Part shown: piece after piece, positions 19,289 through 26,550 of the stretch
Position numbering within the stretch: the stretch's first letter is position 1
Layout: each line of letters starts with the position of its first letter
Origin: a virus
Strand: one strand, 5' to 3'
Length of the DNA stretch: 64,000 nucleotides
Virus record (IMG/VR): IMGVR_UViG_3300049491_000418
Coordinates: 42,776 to 106,775 of that record
Position numbers and translations under genes: made by a program
The notes under the pieces: model-generated
The model's input: only the letters and a program-made list of their open reading frames with translations
Told to the model about the DNA's origin: nothing
Database searches by the model: none

Positions 19289-19918
19289 ATGGGAACACCA
19301 AGCAAACAAATTGGATGGAGTCAGGAATCAAACCTACTTCATGCAATATTAAGACAACTTGATCAACTTGCTGGCGTAATAGCTGTCAGTGGAGGAGGTG
19401 GACTAGATAACTTTGTTACTCTAAATACAGTCCAACCTATTGTTGCAAGGAAAGATTTCTCTGTAGTTGCAGGACCTGCATCTACTTTTACATCTTCTAC
19501 TGGAAATACAGTGAATGTTACTGCCACTACTGGTAGTGGTGTATATAGTACATCTGTTGATGGCCCAGCTATAGAAGGATTTTCAGTTAATGATCCAGGT
19601 ATTTTTGGGTATTCCAGTAATAGTGCTGGTGTATTTGCTCACTCACAGAACTTTGTTGCTCTTATTGTAGACTCTTTAAATCCAGGGAACCTTAGTGATT
19701 TAGCTAATTTTAATCTTAATGGAGTACCTGCAGTTAGAATTACTAATAATGGTAAATTAAGTCTAAAAGCTTCTACAACATTAGCTGCAGTATTAAATTT
19801 ACCTGTAGGAGTTGCTCCTACTGCTCCTGCTGATGGAGACATTTGGTTAGAGAGCACTGCTTTAACAGGGTTAAAAATAAGATTAGGTGGAGTAACTAGA
19901 ACTTTAACTATAACATAA
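19289..19918 (+). CDS. Probable virion surface or tail-associated protein, 209 aa
   Basis: The N-terminus carries IGWSQESNLLHAILRQL, shared with the next gene. The body is Gly/Ser/Thr/Ala-rich beta-type sequence (residues about 55-140). The C-terminus contains PTAPADGDIWLES followed by a short strand ending VTRTLTIT, an arrangement common at the ends of phage fibre and decoration proteins. No enzyme motif or membrane segment is visible. I infer a structural role, possibly a fibre or capsid decoration whose first 30 residues dock to the particle. The next gene starts on the last base of its stop (TAATG), which implies coupled translation. Confidence 0.7.
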   Translation: MGTPSKQIGWSQESNLLHAILRQLDQLAGVIAVSGGGGLDNFVTLNTVQPIVARKDFSVVAGPASTFTSSTGNTVNVTATTGSGVYSTSVDGPAIEGFSVNDPGIFGYSSNSAGVFAHSQNFVALIVDSLNPGNLSDLANFNLNGVPAVRITNNGKLSLKASTTLAAVLNLPVGVAPTAPADGDIWLESTALTGLKIRLGGVTRTLTIT

Positions 19919-20055
19919 TGTCATATATCCCACGCCAGATAGGATGGTCTCAGGAGGCAATCCTATTGCAGAAAATATTGAAGAAGTTGATAGGTATTAC
20001 TAAACTTGCAGCAGCTGCAAGCCCAGCAACTACAACTACTACAACTACACTATAA
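19918..20055 (+). CDS. Small protein, 45 aa, sharing the IGWSQE module and ending in a Thr run
   Basis: The ATG overlaps the stop of the previous gene by one base. Residues 8-24 (IGWSQEAILLQKILKKL) match the N-terminal module of the 209-aa protein upstream; the chain then ends in Ala-rich sequence and seven consecutive Thr codons before a Leu and TAA. It looks like the docking module alone, either a real small protein or a copy that lost its distal domain. The Thr tract is built from ACA/ACT codons, a short repeat prone to slippage. Confidence 0.65.
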   Translation: MSYIPRQIGWSQEAILLQKILKKLIGITKLAAAASPATTTTTTTL

Positions 20056-20076
20056 TAAACCAATAAATAACTAAAT

Positions 20077-21144
20077 ATGAGAGAGCTAGCCTTCATTACG
20101 GCATGCCCAGATGATACTTACTTTACATGGCAAGTACATTTGTGGCTTGAAAGTTTAAGAGAGATTGGGAAATCAGATAAAGCAGTAGTGCTTGTTTTTA
20201 CTCCAGTCTTTAGGGATCAAAACCCTAAGTGGGAACAAATTGTGGACTTATATCCAGAAGCTGTTTTTAATTTTTACAAAGATGAAGATAACATCTCTTC
20301 TTTATTAGGAATTTATATTCCAGTGTTAAGACCTTATCTTATGTGGAGATTTCTTAAGGAAAATCCTGTATACACAAGTAAGGCATTGTTTTATTGTGAT
20401 AGTGATATTCTCTTTACAGAGAAGTTCAATGTTGATGATTTCTTAGAAGATGATATTAATTACCTATCAGATACTAATAGCTATATAAATGCTGATTACT
20501 TTGATAGTAAAGTAAAAGATGTTCTTCCTGAGAAATTAGAAGAATACAAAACAAGAGATATCCTTGGTGAAGTAACCAGTTTAATTGGTATCACAAGGGA
20601 AATCTGTGAAGCAAATAATAAGAACTCTGGAGGGGCTCAATATTTGCTAAAGAACATGGATAGTTCTTTCTGGTCTAAGGTTATGAATGACTGTATAATC
20701 ATTAGAACCTATTTACTAAAAATAAATAGAGAATTCTTTAAAGATGAGAATGCAGGATTTCAAAGTTGGTGTGCTGACATGTTTGCTGTTCTTTGGAACA
20801 TTTGGTTAAGAAAACAGGAAACAAAAGTTATACCTGAATTAAATTTTGCTTGGTCTACTGATCCTATAGAAAAACTTCAAGAGACTACCATCTTGCATAA
20901 TGCAGGAATTGTAGGAGAGTTTCAAACTACTGGAACAAGTCACAAAATGACTAAGTCTGGAATGCTTACAGTACATGAGGGTTATAATGCCTTTTACAAG
21001 GGTAAGTATCATCAAGGATCAGATCCTATGATGGATCCACACTTAGACAAAGTATTAAATGATACTAACTCTCAGAAACATTGCACTTGGTTTTATGCCA
21101 AGAAATTAAAAGAATTAAGTAACAAATTTCAATTACAGTACTGA
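20077..21144 (+). CDS. GT-A-type glycosyltransferase, 355 aa
   Basis: The N-terminus (LAFITACPDDTYFTWQVHLW) opens like a Rossmann-type nucleotide-sugar domain. FYCDSDILF near residues 107-115 supplies the DxD metal-binding motif of GT-A enzymes. The latter half has conserved-looking Trp/His positions (FAWSTDP, TILHNAGI) as in transferases that act on protein or glycan acceptors. Transfer of a sugar from a nucleotide donor to a virion protein or host glycan is the likely role; acceptor and donor cannot be told. It sits between virion-type genes and is followed by a homing endonuclease whose ATG overlaps its TGA. Confidence 0.75.
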   Translation: MRELAFITACPDDTYFTWQVHLWLESLREIGKSDKAVVLVFTPVFRDQNPKWEQIVDLYPEAVFNFYKDEDNISSLLGIYIPVLRPYLMWRFLKENPVYTSKALFYCDSDILFTEKFNVDDFLEDDINYLSDTNSYINADYFDSKVKDVLPEKLEEYKTRDILGEVTSLIGITREICEANNKNSGGAQYLLKNMDSSFWSKVMNDCIIIRTYLLKINREFFKDENAGFQSWCADMFAVLWNIWLRKQETKVIPELNFAWSTDPIEKLQETTILHNAGIVGEFQTTGTSHKMTKSGMLTVHEGYNAFYKGKYHQGSDPMMDPHLDKVLNDTNSQKHCTWFYAKKLKELSNKFQLQY

Positions 21145-21857
21145 TGAAAGATTATAATGGACTCATAAATCTAAACTATCCTGTTAAACCTTATTGTCTC
21201 TATATGATACATAATGATGATGACAGGAATGATAAAAATATTTATATAGGAGTTACTACTGATCAAATTCAGAGATGTTATAGACATTCTAAAAATAGAA
21301 TGTATAAAAGGTATCAGAGCTCTTCTCTCTATATGTGGATGAATGATATTATAGATAATAAAAAACAAAAAGTTTCCTTCTTTGTGATGTTAGATAACTT
21401 AAGTGAGGAAGAGGCTTTTGAAAAAGAAAAAGAGTTTATTTCTGATTATCAAAGAATAGGATATACCATTTTAAATGATACTTTAGGAGGTAAAGGTCCT
21501 TCAGGTATTACTCCTTGGAATAAAGGCAAAAAGGATCATCTTTCAGAAGATCAAATCTTATCATTATCTTTATCTCATAAAGGTCAAGTTTCTCCTAGAA
21601 AAGGAGTTACTGTAACTGAAGAAACTAGACAAAGGATTATTCTTGGTAACAAGAGAAGAAAAGAAAGAAATTGGATTAATCCAAGAAAAAAGACAGTATA
21701 TAAGTACTCTAATGACAGAATTCTTTTGGCAACGTATTATTCTTTAGAAGAAGCAGGTCAAAAGGAAAATGTGTCTCCTACAAGTATAGGAGAGTGGTGC
21801 AGAAAAGATAAGAAACCTAGAAATGGGTTTGTATATTCTTATACTGAATTAACTTAG
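21144..21857 (+). CDS. GIY-YIG homing endonuclease, 237 aa
   Basis: Residues about 15-90 form a GIY-YIG nuclease core (CLYMIH, then NIYIGVT, then RCYRH). A NUMOD3-like segment (GITPWNKGK, SLSHKG) and a C-terminal helix-turn-helix region of the IENR1 type (YYSLEEAGQKENVSPTSIGEW) follow. This is the usual order of free-standing phage homing endonucleases, which cut an allele lacking them and spread by repair. The ATG overlaps the stop of the glycosyltransferase by one base. The stop is TAG. Confidence 0.85.
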   Translation: MKDYNGLINLNYPVKPYCLYMIHNDDDRNDKNIYIGVTTDQIQRCYRHSKNRMYKRYQSSSLYMWMNDIIDNKKQKVSFFVMLDNLSEEEAFEKEKEFISDYQRIGYTILNDTLGGKGPSGITPWNKGKKDHLSEDQILSLSLSHKGQVSPRKGVTVTEETRQRIILGNKRRKERNWINPRKKTVYKYSNDRILLATYYSLEEAGQKENVSPTSIGEWCRKDKKPRNGFVYSYTELT

Positions 21858-21883
21858 AATATTAACTATAAAACTTAAACAAA

Positions 21884-22483
21884 ATGGCAACAAGTAAAAA
21901 AGACCTCAAGGCATTTGTAAGAATTGATGGACAAGGTCGTGTGGTAGCAGGGAGCTTAATCTTGAGAAAAGATAAGCCCAAAGTAGGTAAGTGGAGAGAA
22001 ATTCCAGCATATGAGTGCTGTAATCCAATAACCACAACCACAACCACAACACCTTCTCCTCCTCCTCCTCTTACAACAACAACCACCACAGAATTACTTA
22101 ATGATCCTGGTGAAACAACTACTAGTACTACTACTGAGGAACCAACCACAACTAGTACTACTACTACTGAAGAGTTGACAACAACATCAACTACTACAGA
22201 GGAGCTAACTACTACAAGTACTACAACTGTATTTGTTGATCCAAATGCTTTTACAACAACTACTACAACTTCATTGATTCCTGATCCAAATGACATCACT
22301 ACAACTACCAGTACTACTACTGAGAATGATGATGATGATGATGACGACGATGATGATGACCAAGGTGATGATGATAACAATGGTCATGGTCATGGTCATG
22401 TCCACATTGATGTAGATGTTGATAATGATGGTGATGGTGATGTTGATATTGACATTAATGTTGATAATGATGATGATAATTAA
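21884..22483 (+). CDS. Low-complexity protein: Thr-rich stalk, poly-Asp and His/Asp/Val tail, 199 aa
   Basis: Residues 1-47 form a small domain (RIDGQGRVVAGSLILRK, WREIPAYECC) that looks folded. After it come a Thr/Pro tract, several TTTTSTTTEE-like repeats to about residue 145, ten or more Asp residues, GHGHGHVH, and a DVDVD/DIDINVD tail. The plan is a head domain, an extended stalk and a strongly acidic, potentially metal-binding end. In phages such proteins are usually surface fibres or decorations; that is inference. The repeats at DNA level make length variation between isolates likely. Confidence 0.72.
   Translation: MATSKKDLKAFVRIDGQGRVVAGSLILRKDKPKVGKWREIPAYECCNPITTTTTTTPSPPPPLTTTTTTELLNDPGETTTSTTTEEPTTTSTTTTEELTTTSTTTEELTTTSTTTVFVDPNAFTTTTTTSLIPDPNDITTTTSTTTENDDDDDDDDDDDQGDDDNNGHGHGHVHIDVDVDNDGDGDVDIDINVDNDDDN
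22039..22312 (+). repeat. Thr-codon (ACA/ACT) degenerate tandem repeat
   Basis: Repeated ACA, ACC and ACT codons, interspersed with GAA/GAG pairs, encode the stalk of the 199-aa protein. The pattern repeats imperfectly about every 30-40 nt. It resembles the shorter ACA/ACT run at 20026-20049. Confidence 0.7.
22324..22475 (+). repeat. GAT/GAC run, GGTCAT triplicate and GATGTTGATATT-type repeats
   Basis: A run of GAT/GAC codons (about 22324-22361) is followed by GGTCATGGTCATGGTCAT (22381-22398) and alternating GAT-GTT/ATT codons to 22475. All are in frame and encode poly-Asp, Gly-His and Val-Asp sequences. Confidence 0.75.
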
Positions 22484-22496
22484 TAACTTCTAAACT

Positions 22497-22895
22497 ATGG
22501 CAATTTTTCCAAAAGAAATGATGGCTAATGCAGATATGTCCTTGGAAGGTGTAGCGTCAAAGCTTACATACTTCCAAGTGCAACTGCACTTGCAACATTG
22601 GCAAACTGTGAGTTATGCTGAGCATAAAGCCATAGATTCACTATATGATTTTGTGGTAGGATTTACTGATGATGTTGTAGAGAGACTTATGGGTTATAAT
22701 AACAGAAGAGTTAAAACATTTACCTTACAACCTCTTTCTGCAGAGCCTAGTACTACAACTGTTAATGATATACTTACTTTTGCCTATAATCTTCAAGAGT
22801 GGGCAGGTGAAAATCATTATTGTGATATTGAAAATCTAGCTCAATCTCTATCAGGAGAGGCAGCTAAAACTAAGTATTTACTAACATTGAAATAA
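22497..22895 (+). CDS. DUF5856-like, ferritin/Dps-type fold protein, 132 aa
   Basis: The segment LHLQHWQTVSYAEHKAID with a following long helix resembles the first helices of Dps/ferritin-like proteins and the crAss-like phage family DUF5856. Length (132 aa) fits a single four-helix bundle. Function in phages is unknown; related proteins may sit in the virion or sequester something small. The TAA overlaps the ATG of the next gene (TAATG), so the two are translationally coupled. The family assignment is from memory of the HW-xx-SYAEHKA motif. Confidence 0.65.
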   Translation: MAIFPKEMMANADMSLEGVASKLTYFQVQLHLQHWQTVSYAEHKAIDSLYDFVVGFTDDVVERLMGYNNRRVKTFTLQPLSAEPSTTTVNDILTFAYNLQEWAGENHYCDIENLAQSLSGEAAKTKYLLTLK

Positions 22896-23179
22896 TGGAT
22901 GTTAATAAGAAATTCTTTCCTTCTATAATGCCTGAAAATGAAGCAGTTTATTTTGCATCATTATATGGTGTTATTGAATCTGTAGATGAATTATCTTCAT
23001 TAGAAATAACCAAAACTCCTAAGGCTTATCTGTTTAGATTAATACCTTCTTTACCAAAATACACTAACTTGATTATTGAGGAGCTTATTAAGTTCCATAA
23101 TTTAATAGGAATTAGATTGGACATGGGAAAAAGTATAAAATCAACAGCAGTTATAACCTATTCTATTAGTTTCAATTAA
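22895..23179 (+). CDS. Hypothetical protein, 94 aa
   Basis: I do not recognise it. It is a compact alpha/beta-looking sequence with no Cys or membrane segment, starting on the last base of the DUF5856-like stop. The tight coupling suggests it works with that gene. Confidence 0.7.
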   Translation: MDVNKKFFPSIMPENEAVYFASLYGVIESVDELSSLEITKTPKAYLFRLIPSLPKYTNLIIEELIKFHNLIGIRLDMGKSIKSTAVITYSISFN

Positions 23180-23189
23180 AAAATTTTTA

Positions 23190-23197
23190 TAACTTTG
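23190..23197 (+). promoter_or_regulatory. Possible -7 element TAACTTTG
   Basis: TAACTTTG matches TAnnTTTG and lies 28 nt before the ATG at 23226 in a 46-nt gap. I see no -33 TTTG at 19-21 nt, so this is weak. Confidence 0.25.
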
Positions 23198-23225
23198 TTA
23201 CTTAAACCATTAAAAAAACTAAATT

Positions 23226-23519
23226 ATGGCAACTTATGATCCAAACAAAGCCTATACATGGGAACCTAATACTAAATTTGTCTTATCTGGACAAGATTTT
23301 AGTTTATTGTTACACTCAGTAAGAGGGATTTTATCAACTAAAGAGGCAACAAATGTCATTTTAGCTTATGAAATGAACAAAAAAATTGAAGAGATCATGG
23401 CTAGTGCTGTGGCAGAAGGTAAAGTAGTTGAATCTGAAGCTCCAGGACAAGTAGTTAATGATACTGAAGTTCATGATGCGGAAGTGTTGCCAGCTAATAA
23501 AAAGCTTAAAAAAGCCTAA
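23226..23519 (+). CDS. Hypothetical protein, 97 aa
   Basis: The sequence has a folded N-terminal half (YTWEPNTKFVLSGQDFSLLL, then a helix with STKEATNVILAYE) and an acidic, disordered-looking C-terminal 30 residues ending in Lys. I cannot name the family. Its place next to other late-type small genes suggests a minor virion or assembly protein. The following 46-aa gene starts 1 nt after its stop. Confidence 0.7.
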   Translation: MATYDPNKAYTWEPNTKFVLSGQDFSLLLHSVRGILSTKEATNVILAYEMNKKIEEIMASAVAEGKVVESEAPGQVVNDTEVHDAEVLPANKKLKKA

Positions 23520-23520
23520 T

Positions 23521-23661
23521 ATGAAAAGTTCCAAACCTAAAAAAGCTCCCAAAGTGGCTCCTCCTTCAAGAGAGAAGCCTAACTATATGAGAGAGTCTGA
23601 TACTGATTCTAAGAGAACTAATCCTCAAGCACCAATGACTAAAAAACGTTTGTCAAAATAA
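23521..23661 (+). CDS. Small basic protein, 46 aa
   Basis: MKSSKPKKAPKV starts 1 nt after the previous stop. A longer open frame reaches further upstream but overlaps the 97-aa gene, so this ATG is the likely start. The protein is Lys/Arg/Pro/Ser-rich and probably disordered, as expected of a nucleic-acid-binding or packaged peptide. It is the last gene of the rightward block. Confidence 0.55.
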   Translation: MKSSKPKKAPKVAPPSREKPNYMRESDTDSKRTNPQAPMTKKRLSK

Positions 23662-23688
23662 TTCTTCTGTTCTCGTGTTTGTTCAAAG

Positions 23689-23717
23689 AAAAAGCCTCTT
23701 TAATTAGAGGCTTTTTT
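23689..23717. terminator. Bidirectional intrinsic terminator at the convergent junction
   Basis: AAAAAGCCTCT, a 6-nt loop and AGAGGCTTTTTT form an 11-bp hairpin with an A-tract on one side and a T-tract on the other. It lies between the last rightward gene and the last leftward gene, overlapping the latter's stop, so it can end transcripts from both sides. Confidence 0.9.
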
Positions 23718-24350
23718 GATTATTGATAGTGCTTCTTCATTACCACTCAGAGGTATCCAAGAGAATGATTCTACATCTTCATGAGCTTTTAGGAACTCTT
23801 CTATTTCTTCTCTGGCATAAACATTATGAAATAGATTCTGATGTGGATCATAGTTGATTATTTCTCCATGGCCTGGTATAAGGAAGAACACATGAATGGC
23901 TTCTTTAGAGGCTAGTCTTATCATTTCCTTCAGAACTGGTTTAAAGGTAGGTTGATGTTCAAGGACGTGTCTTGAAAACACAACTTCTGCTTCATTATCT
24001 TCTAAAGGAACACTATGTGCTTCAGCTAATATCATTGGAACACCAATCCCTGTATTTCTCTTATAGAGGAACTGACTACTATCTACTCCTAGATATTTTA
24101 ATTCTGGATATTCTATTTTGTAGGCATTGTGTTCTGAAGCAGCACCACAGCCTAAATCAATCAAATACTTGTATCCTTTATTCATAATATAAAGTCTAAA
24201 GAATACTTTACTTAAGGCACTACTAGAGCCTACCCAGGAAGAGAATTCTTCAAATCTCAAAGCTAGATTTTCATCCCACCAAGTTTGTACAAATTCTTGT
24301 TCAGGTTTACTCTCCATCCATTCTTTCTCGAAATTTTCATTATCACTCAT
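23700..24350 (-). CDS. Class I SAM-dependent methyltransferase, 216 aa
   Basis: LIDLGCGAASEH (about residues 63-74) is the SAM-binding motif I; LGVDSSQF supplies the acidic residue for the ribose, and VFSRHVLEHQP is the usual post-II segment of UbiE/Methyltransf_11 enzymes. The substrate is unknown. It overlaps the glycosyltransferase gene upstream by 8 nt (ATGAGTGA), so the two are probably co-translated. A joint role in methylating and glycosylating a glycan or virion component is plausible but inferred. Confidence 0.85.
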   Translation of the reverse strand: MSDNENFEKEWMESKPEQEFVQTWWDENLALRFEEFSSWVGSSSALSKVFFRLYIMNKGYKYLIDLGCGAASEHNAYKIEYPELKYLGVDSSQFLYKRNTGIGVPMILAEAHSVPLEDNEAEVVFSRHVLEHQPTFKPVLKEMIRLASKEAIHVFFLIPGHGEIINYDPHQNLFHNVYAREEIEEFLKAHEDVESFSWIPLSGNEEALSIIKKASN

Positions 24351-25107
24351 ATACTATTTTTTTATGTACTAGATTAAATAATTTGTCTTTGTTCTCTAAT
24401 AATTCCTTCTTAATGCTGGAAATATCCACATCAGATATCCTTACAATCTCTTCAAAACCACCTTTATCAGAAATAAGAAATTCAAACTTCTCTGTAGGTA
24501 CTGTATATGTTGGGGGATTATAATGAAAATAAGCATTAATATAGCTTTCATCATTAACTCCAGGCTCATATGAAATTTTCTTATCTTCTTTTTGATAAAA
24601 AACTAGTGTTTTACAGAACTCGAAAATATTACTCTTACTTCCTCCAAAAAAAGCACCATAATAATACATTTGTGGTAATGGTGTATTTTCTGGAACATAA
24701 GCTTTAGATAAAGGATTTCTATCAAAAGACTTTCTTTCTTTCATCCAAGATTGATCCCCATAGTGTTGACCTCCTACTAATTCTCCTAAAAACCAATCTT
24801 CTGTAAATTCTTTATCTATATTAGTATCTGAATCAAAGTAAAATTTGAAATCTTCGTCATTATAACTCTCCTCAAGACTAATAATATTGGTAAATTTTGA
24901 ATTAGTAGCATCTACCCAATTACTATGAGTAGTATAATGATAAATTACATTTATACTATCAGGAAGATAAGGTCTAGGATCTGTATCTGTAAACAGATGA
25001 AATACTATTTCAGCTTTTCCTTTATAAAAGTGCATAAATCTCTTTATAAATCGTAGTGCAAGAGCAAAATATGCATTAGTTCCTACTATTATTATACCTA
25101 TCTTCAT
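24343..25107 (-). CDS. GT6-family-like glycosyltransferase, 254 aa
   Basis: Start placed at MKIGIIIVGTNAYFA (25107), because 11 upstream residues would deepen the overlap with the neighbouring gene. The layout matches family GT6 (ABO and alpha-1,3-galactosyltransferases): FHLFTD strand, YFDSD metal motif at residues 91-94, FDRNPLSKAYVP, YYYGAFFGG, and a late NDESYINAYF corresponding to the conserved WHDESHLNKYF. Many bacterial GT6 enzymes have lost the DxD (NxN instead); this one keeps it. The reaction would be retaining transfer of Gal or GalNAc to a glycan acceptor. No N-terminal membrane anchor is present, so it should be cytosolic. It overlaps the end of the GIY-YIG gene by 32 nt. Confidence 0.78.
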   Translation of the reverse strand: MKIGIIIVGTNAYFALALRFIKRFMHFYKGKAEIVFHLFTDTDPRPYLPDSINVIYHYTTHSNWVDATNSKFTNIISLEESYNDEDFKFYFDSDTNIDKEFTEDWFLGELVGGQHYGDQSWMKERKSFDRNPLSKAYVPENTPLPQMYYYGAFFGGSKSNIFEFCKTLVFYQKEDKKISYEPGVNDESYINAYFHYNPPTYTVPTEKFEFLISDKGGFEEIVRISDVDISSIKKELLENKDKLFNLVHKKIVYE

Positions 25108-25684
25108 ATTGTAAATTTGTTTTGTTAATTCTTGATCCATTAAGCATATGTTTTAACATACTGTGACTTACAGTAAGGGTTTCTGCTGCTGCTCTAGCTG
25201 AAGGATAAACTTCTTTAGTAATTATATTGATAACTTTTTTGGCAGAAGCAGGAACTAATCCTTTTCTTAAATTTCTATTTCTTTCAGCAGCTTCAGGACT
25301 CCTAACTTTACCTGAATTAGCTTTACCTATTTTAAGTTTATGTTCTAAAGATTTACTTTTTCTCATTTTTTCTATAGTTTCTGGACTATTTTTACCTCTT
25401 GAACCCCCTTCTCTAATATTAAGTAGATCAAATCCTTGTTCTTTAAAGAATTTCATATAATGAATTTCAAAATAATCCATACTTTCTTGAGTTGATTCTA
25501 TAGTTAATTCATGTATTATCTCAAAAGTATGCTTCTCAATACCATACTTAATAAAAGAATTATGAAGTTTTCCTTGAGTTCTAGCTAAATCTCTGCTATA
25601 ATTATAGAATCTTGTTTCTATTTCCCAACTCTGTCCAATATAAACTTTACCAGAGGGACTAGTTATTTTATAAATACCTATCAT
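25076..25684 (-). CDS. GIY-YIG homing endonuclease, 202 aa
   Basis: Start chosen at MIGIYKITSPSGKVYIGQS (25684), the classic GIY-YIG opening; the longer frame begins upstream of a terminator hairpin. R30-equivalent context (ETRFYNY), a NUMOD3-like block (GKNSPETIEKMRKSK, GKANSGKVRSPEA) and a C-terminal IENR1 helix-turn-helix (YPSARAAAETLTVSHSML) follow. The gene is probably a mobile insertion between the glycosyltransferase and the GroES-like gene. Confidence 0.85.
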   Translation of the reverse strand: MIGIYKITSPSGKVYIGQSWEIETRFYNYSRDLARTQGKLHNSFIKYGIEKHTFEIIHELTIESTQESMDYFEIHYMKFFKEQGFDLLNIREGGSRGKNSPETIEKMRKSKSLEHKLKIGKANSGKVRSPEAAERNRNLRKGLVPASAKKVINIITKEVYPSARAAAETLTVSHSMLKHMLNGSRINKTNLQYEDRYNNSRN

Positions 25685-25699
25685 AATATTAAATATTAA

Positions 25700-25717
25700 A
25701 GCCCTCCTAAGAGGGCT
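25700..25717 (-). terminator. Hairpin AGCCCTC-TTAG-GAGGGCT
   Basis: A 7-bp stem with a 4-nt loop, followed on the leftward strand by TTTAATATTT. It lies just after the GroES-like gene and before the GIY-YIG start, so it probably ends the upstream transcript. Confidence 0.65.
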
Positions 25718-25728
25718 GTTAATTTCCA

Positions 25729-26019
25729 TCACCAGATATGCGCTATGTCAAAAATACTCACCATTATTACTTCCTTCTCTTCTGATAGAATGATTTTGGC
25801 TGCTTTAGCTGCTGATGTAGGATCTATCATAACTTCATCTCCCTCAGCGAGGTCTGTTATATCACTTCCTACAGCATAAACTCTTAATCTACCAAAACTT
25901 CTCATTTTTTCAGCATCAAGCATGGCTTGAGTTTCAGCATCTACATATGCTAAGCTACTTACTTTCTCTACAGGGAGTTCTAGATATATCCTTCTCCCTA
26001 ATAATTTTCTAAATTCCAT
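25729..26019 (-). CDS. GroES-like co-chaperonin candidate, 96 aa
   Basis: The length (96 aa) and pattern RVYAVGSDITDLAEGDEVMIDP followed by a short strand and a C-terminal ISIFDIAHIW-type strand resemble GroES and phage gp31-type co-chaperonins, which cap GroEL. A recognisable mobile-loop sequence is not obvious, so the call is tentative. It overlaps the preceding gene by 11 nt. Confidence 0.5.
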   Translation of the reverse strand: MEFRKLLGRRIYLELPVEKVSSLAYVDAETQAMLDAEKMRSFGRLRVYAVGSDITDLAEGDEVMIDPTSAAKAAKIILSEEKEVIMVSIFDIAHIW

Positions 26020-26368
26020 CTGTTGTTACTGGTTCGTTAGTATATAAAAAAGTGTTTTCAGGAATAGAGGTTAATGCTTTAAATCTCTCCTTATCCTCTT
26101 TAGTAAGATGAATCTCAGATTGTAACATCTGTGTTTCTATCTTAGGTACAGGCTTCCCATTCATATTATGAGTGATAATCTGTTTCCATTCTTCATGGAA
26201 GTCATCCAGAATGACAATTAATTTGCCATCTTCTGTCTCTACAGATCTAATTACCTTCTCTATATTGAAGGATGCCATCATTTTTTTAATAATTGGCTCA
26301 TCATTTGCTCTTGTTGGAGCACCATTAGCAACTGTGTACTCCATGGTGTAAAAAAATTGATTTCTCAT
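26009..26368 (-). CDS. Hypothetical protein, 119 aa
   Basis: Not recognised. It has an alternative start at Met9, but the first ATG overlaps the stop of the fibre-like frame upstream (ATGA), which argues for it. The sequence is mixed alpha/beta with a Thr/Glu-rich end and no special motif. The stop is TAG. Confidence 0.65.
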   Translation of the reverse strand: MRNQFFYTMEYTVANGAPTRANDEPIIKKMMASFNIEKVIRSVETEDGKLIVILDDFHEEWKQIITHNMNGKPVPKIETQMLQSEIHLTKEDKERFKALTSIPENTFLYTNEPVTTDGI

Positions 26369-26550
26369 TGGTTTAAGGCTGAAGTTAATGTATAAGTATT
26401 TGATATTGTATTAGTGTTAGCTAAATATCCTGGATTAGATGTTCCTATTCCTACATTTCCCGTTCCATAAATCTGGAATTGATTAGTACCAGTTGATGTA
26501 TATCCTTGGAAAGGAACATTTAAAAATTTCTGACTATAATTTGAATGTTG
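26365..26550 (-). pseudogene. Tail-fibre-like fragment lacking its own start; possible -1 frameshift extension
   Basis: An open frame with no ATG encodes FQGYTSTGTNQFQIYG, then TGNVGIGTSNPGYL and NTISNTYTLTSALNQ, sequence typical of phage fibre repeats. Its stop overlaps the next gene's ATG (ATGA). It lies in the -1 frame of the 65-aa gene upstream, whose last codons are A AAT TTT TAA, a slippery-type heptamer at the stop. It is either a recombination remnant or the distal half of a frameshift product. Confidence 0.55.

Noticed and set aside
21862-22380. Antisense frame of 172 codons rich in Val/Ser
   Set aside because: It is the complement of the Thr/Asp repeat region; the low-complexity composition is a by-product of those repeats.
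22039-22475. CRISPR array or tandem satellite
   Set aside because: The repeats are codon-level and in frame, without unique spacers of constant length; no CRISPR-like array is seen anywhere in the window.
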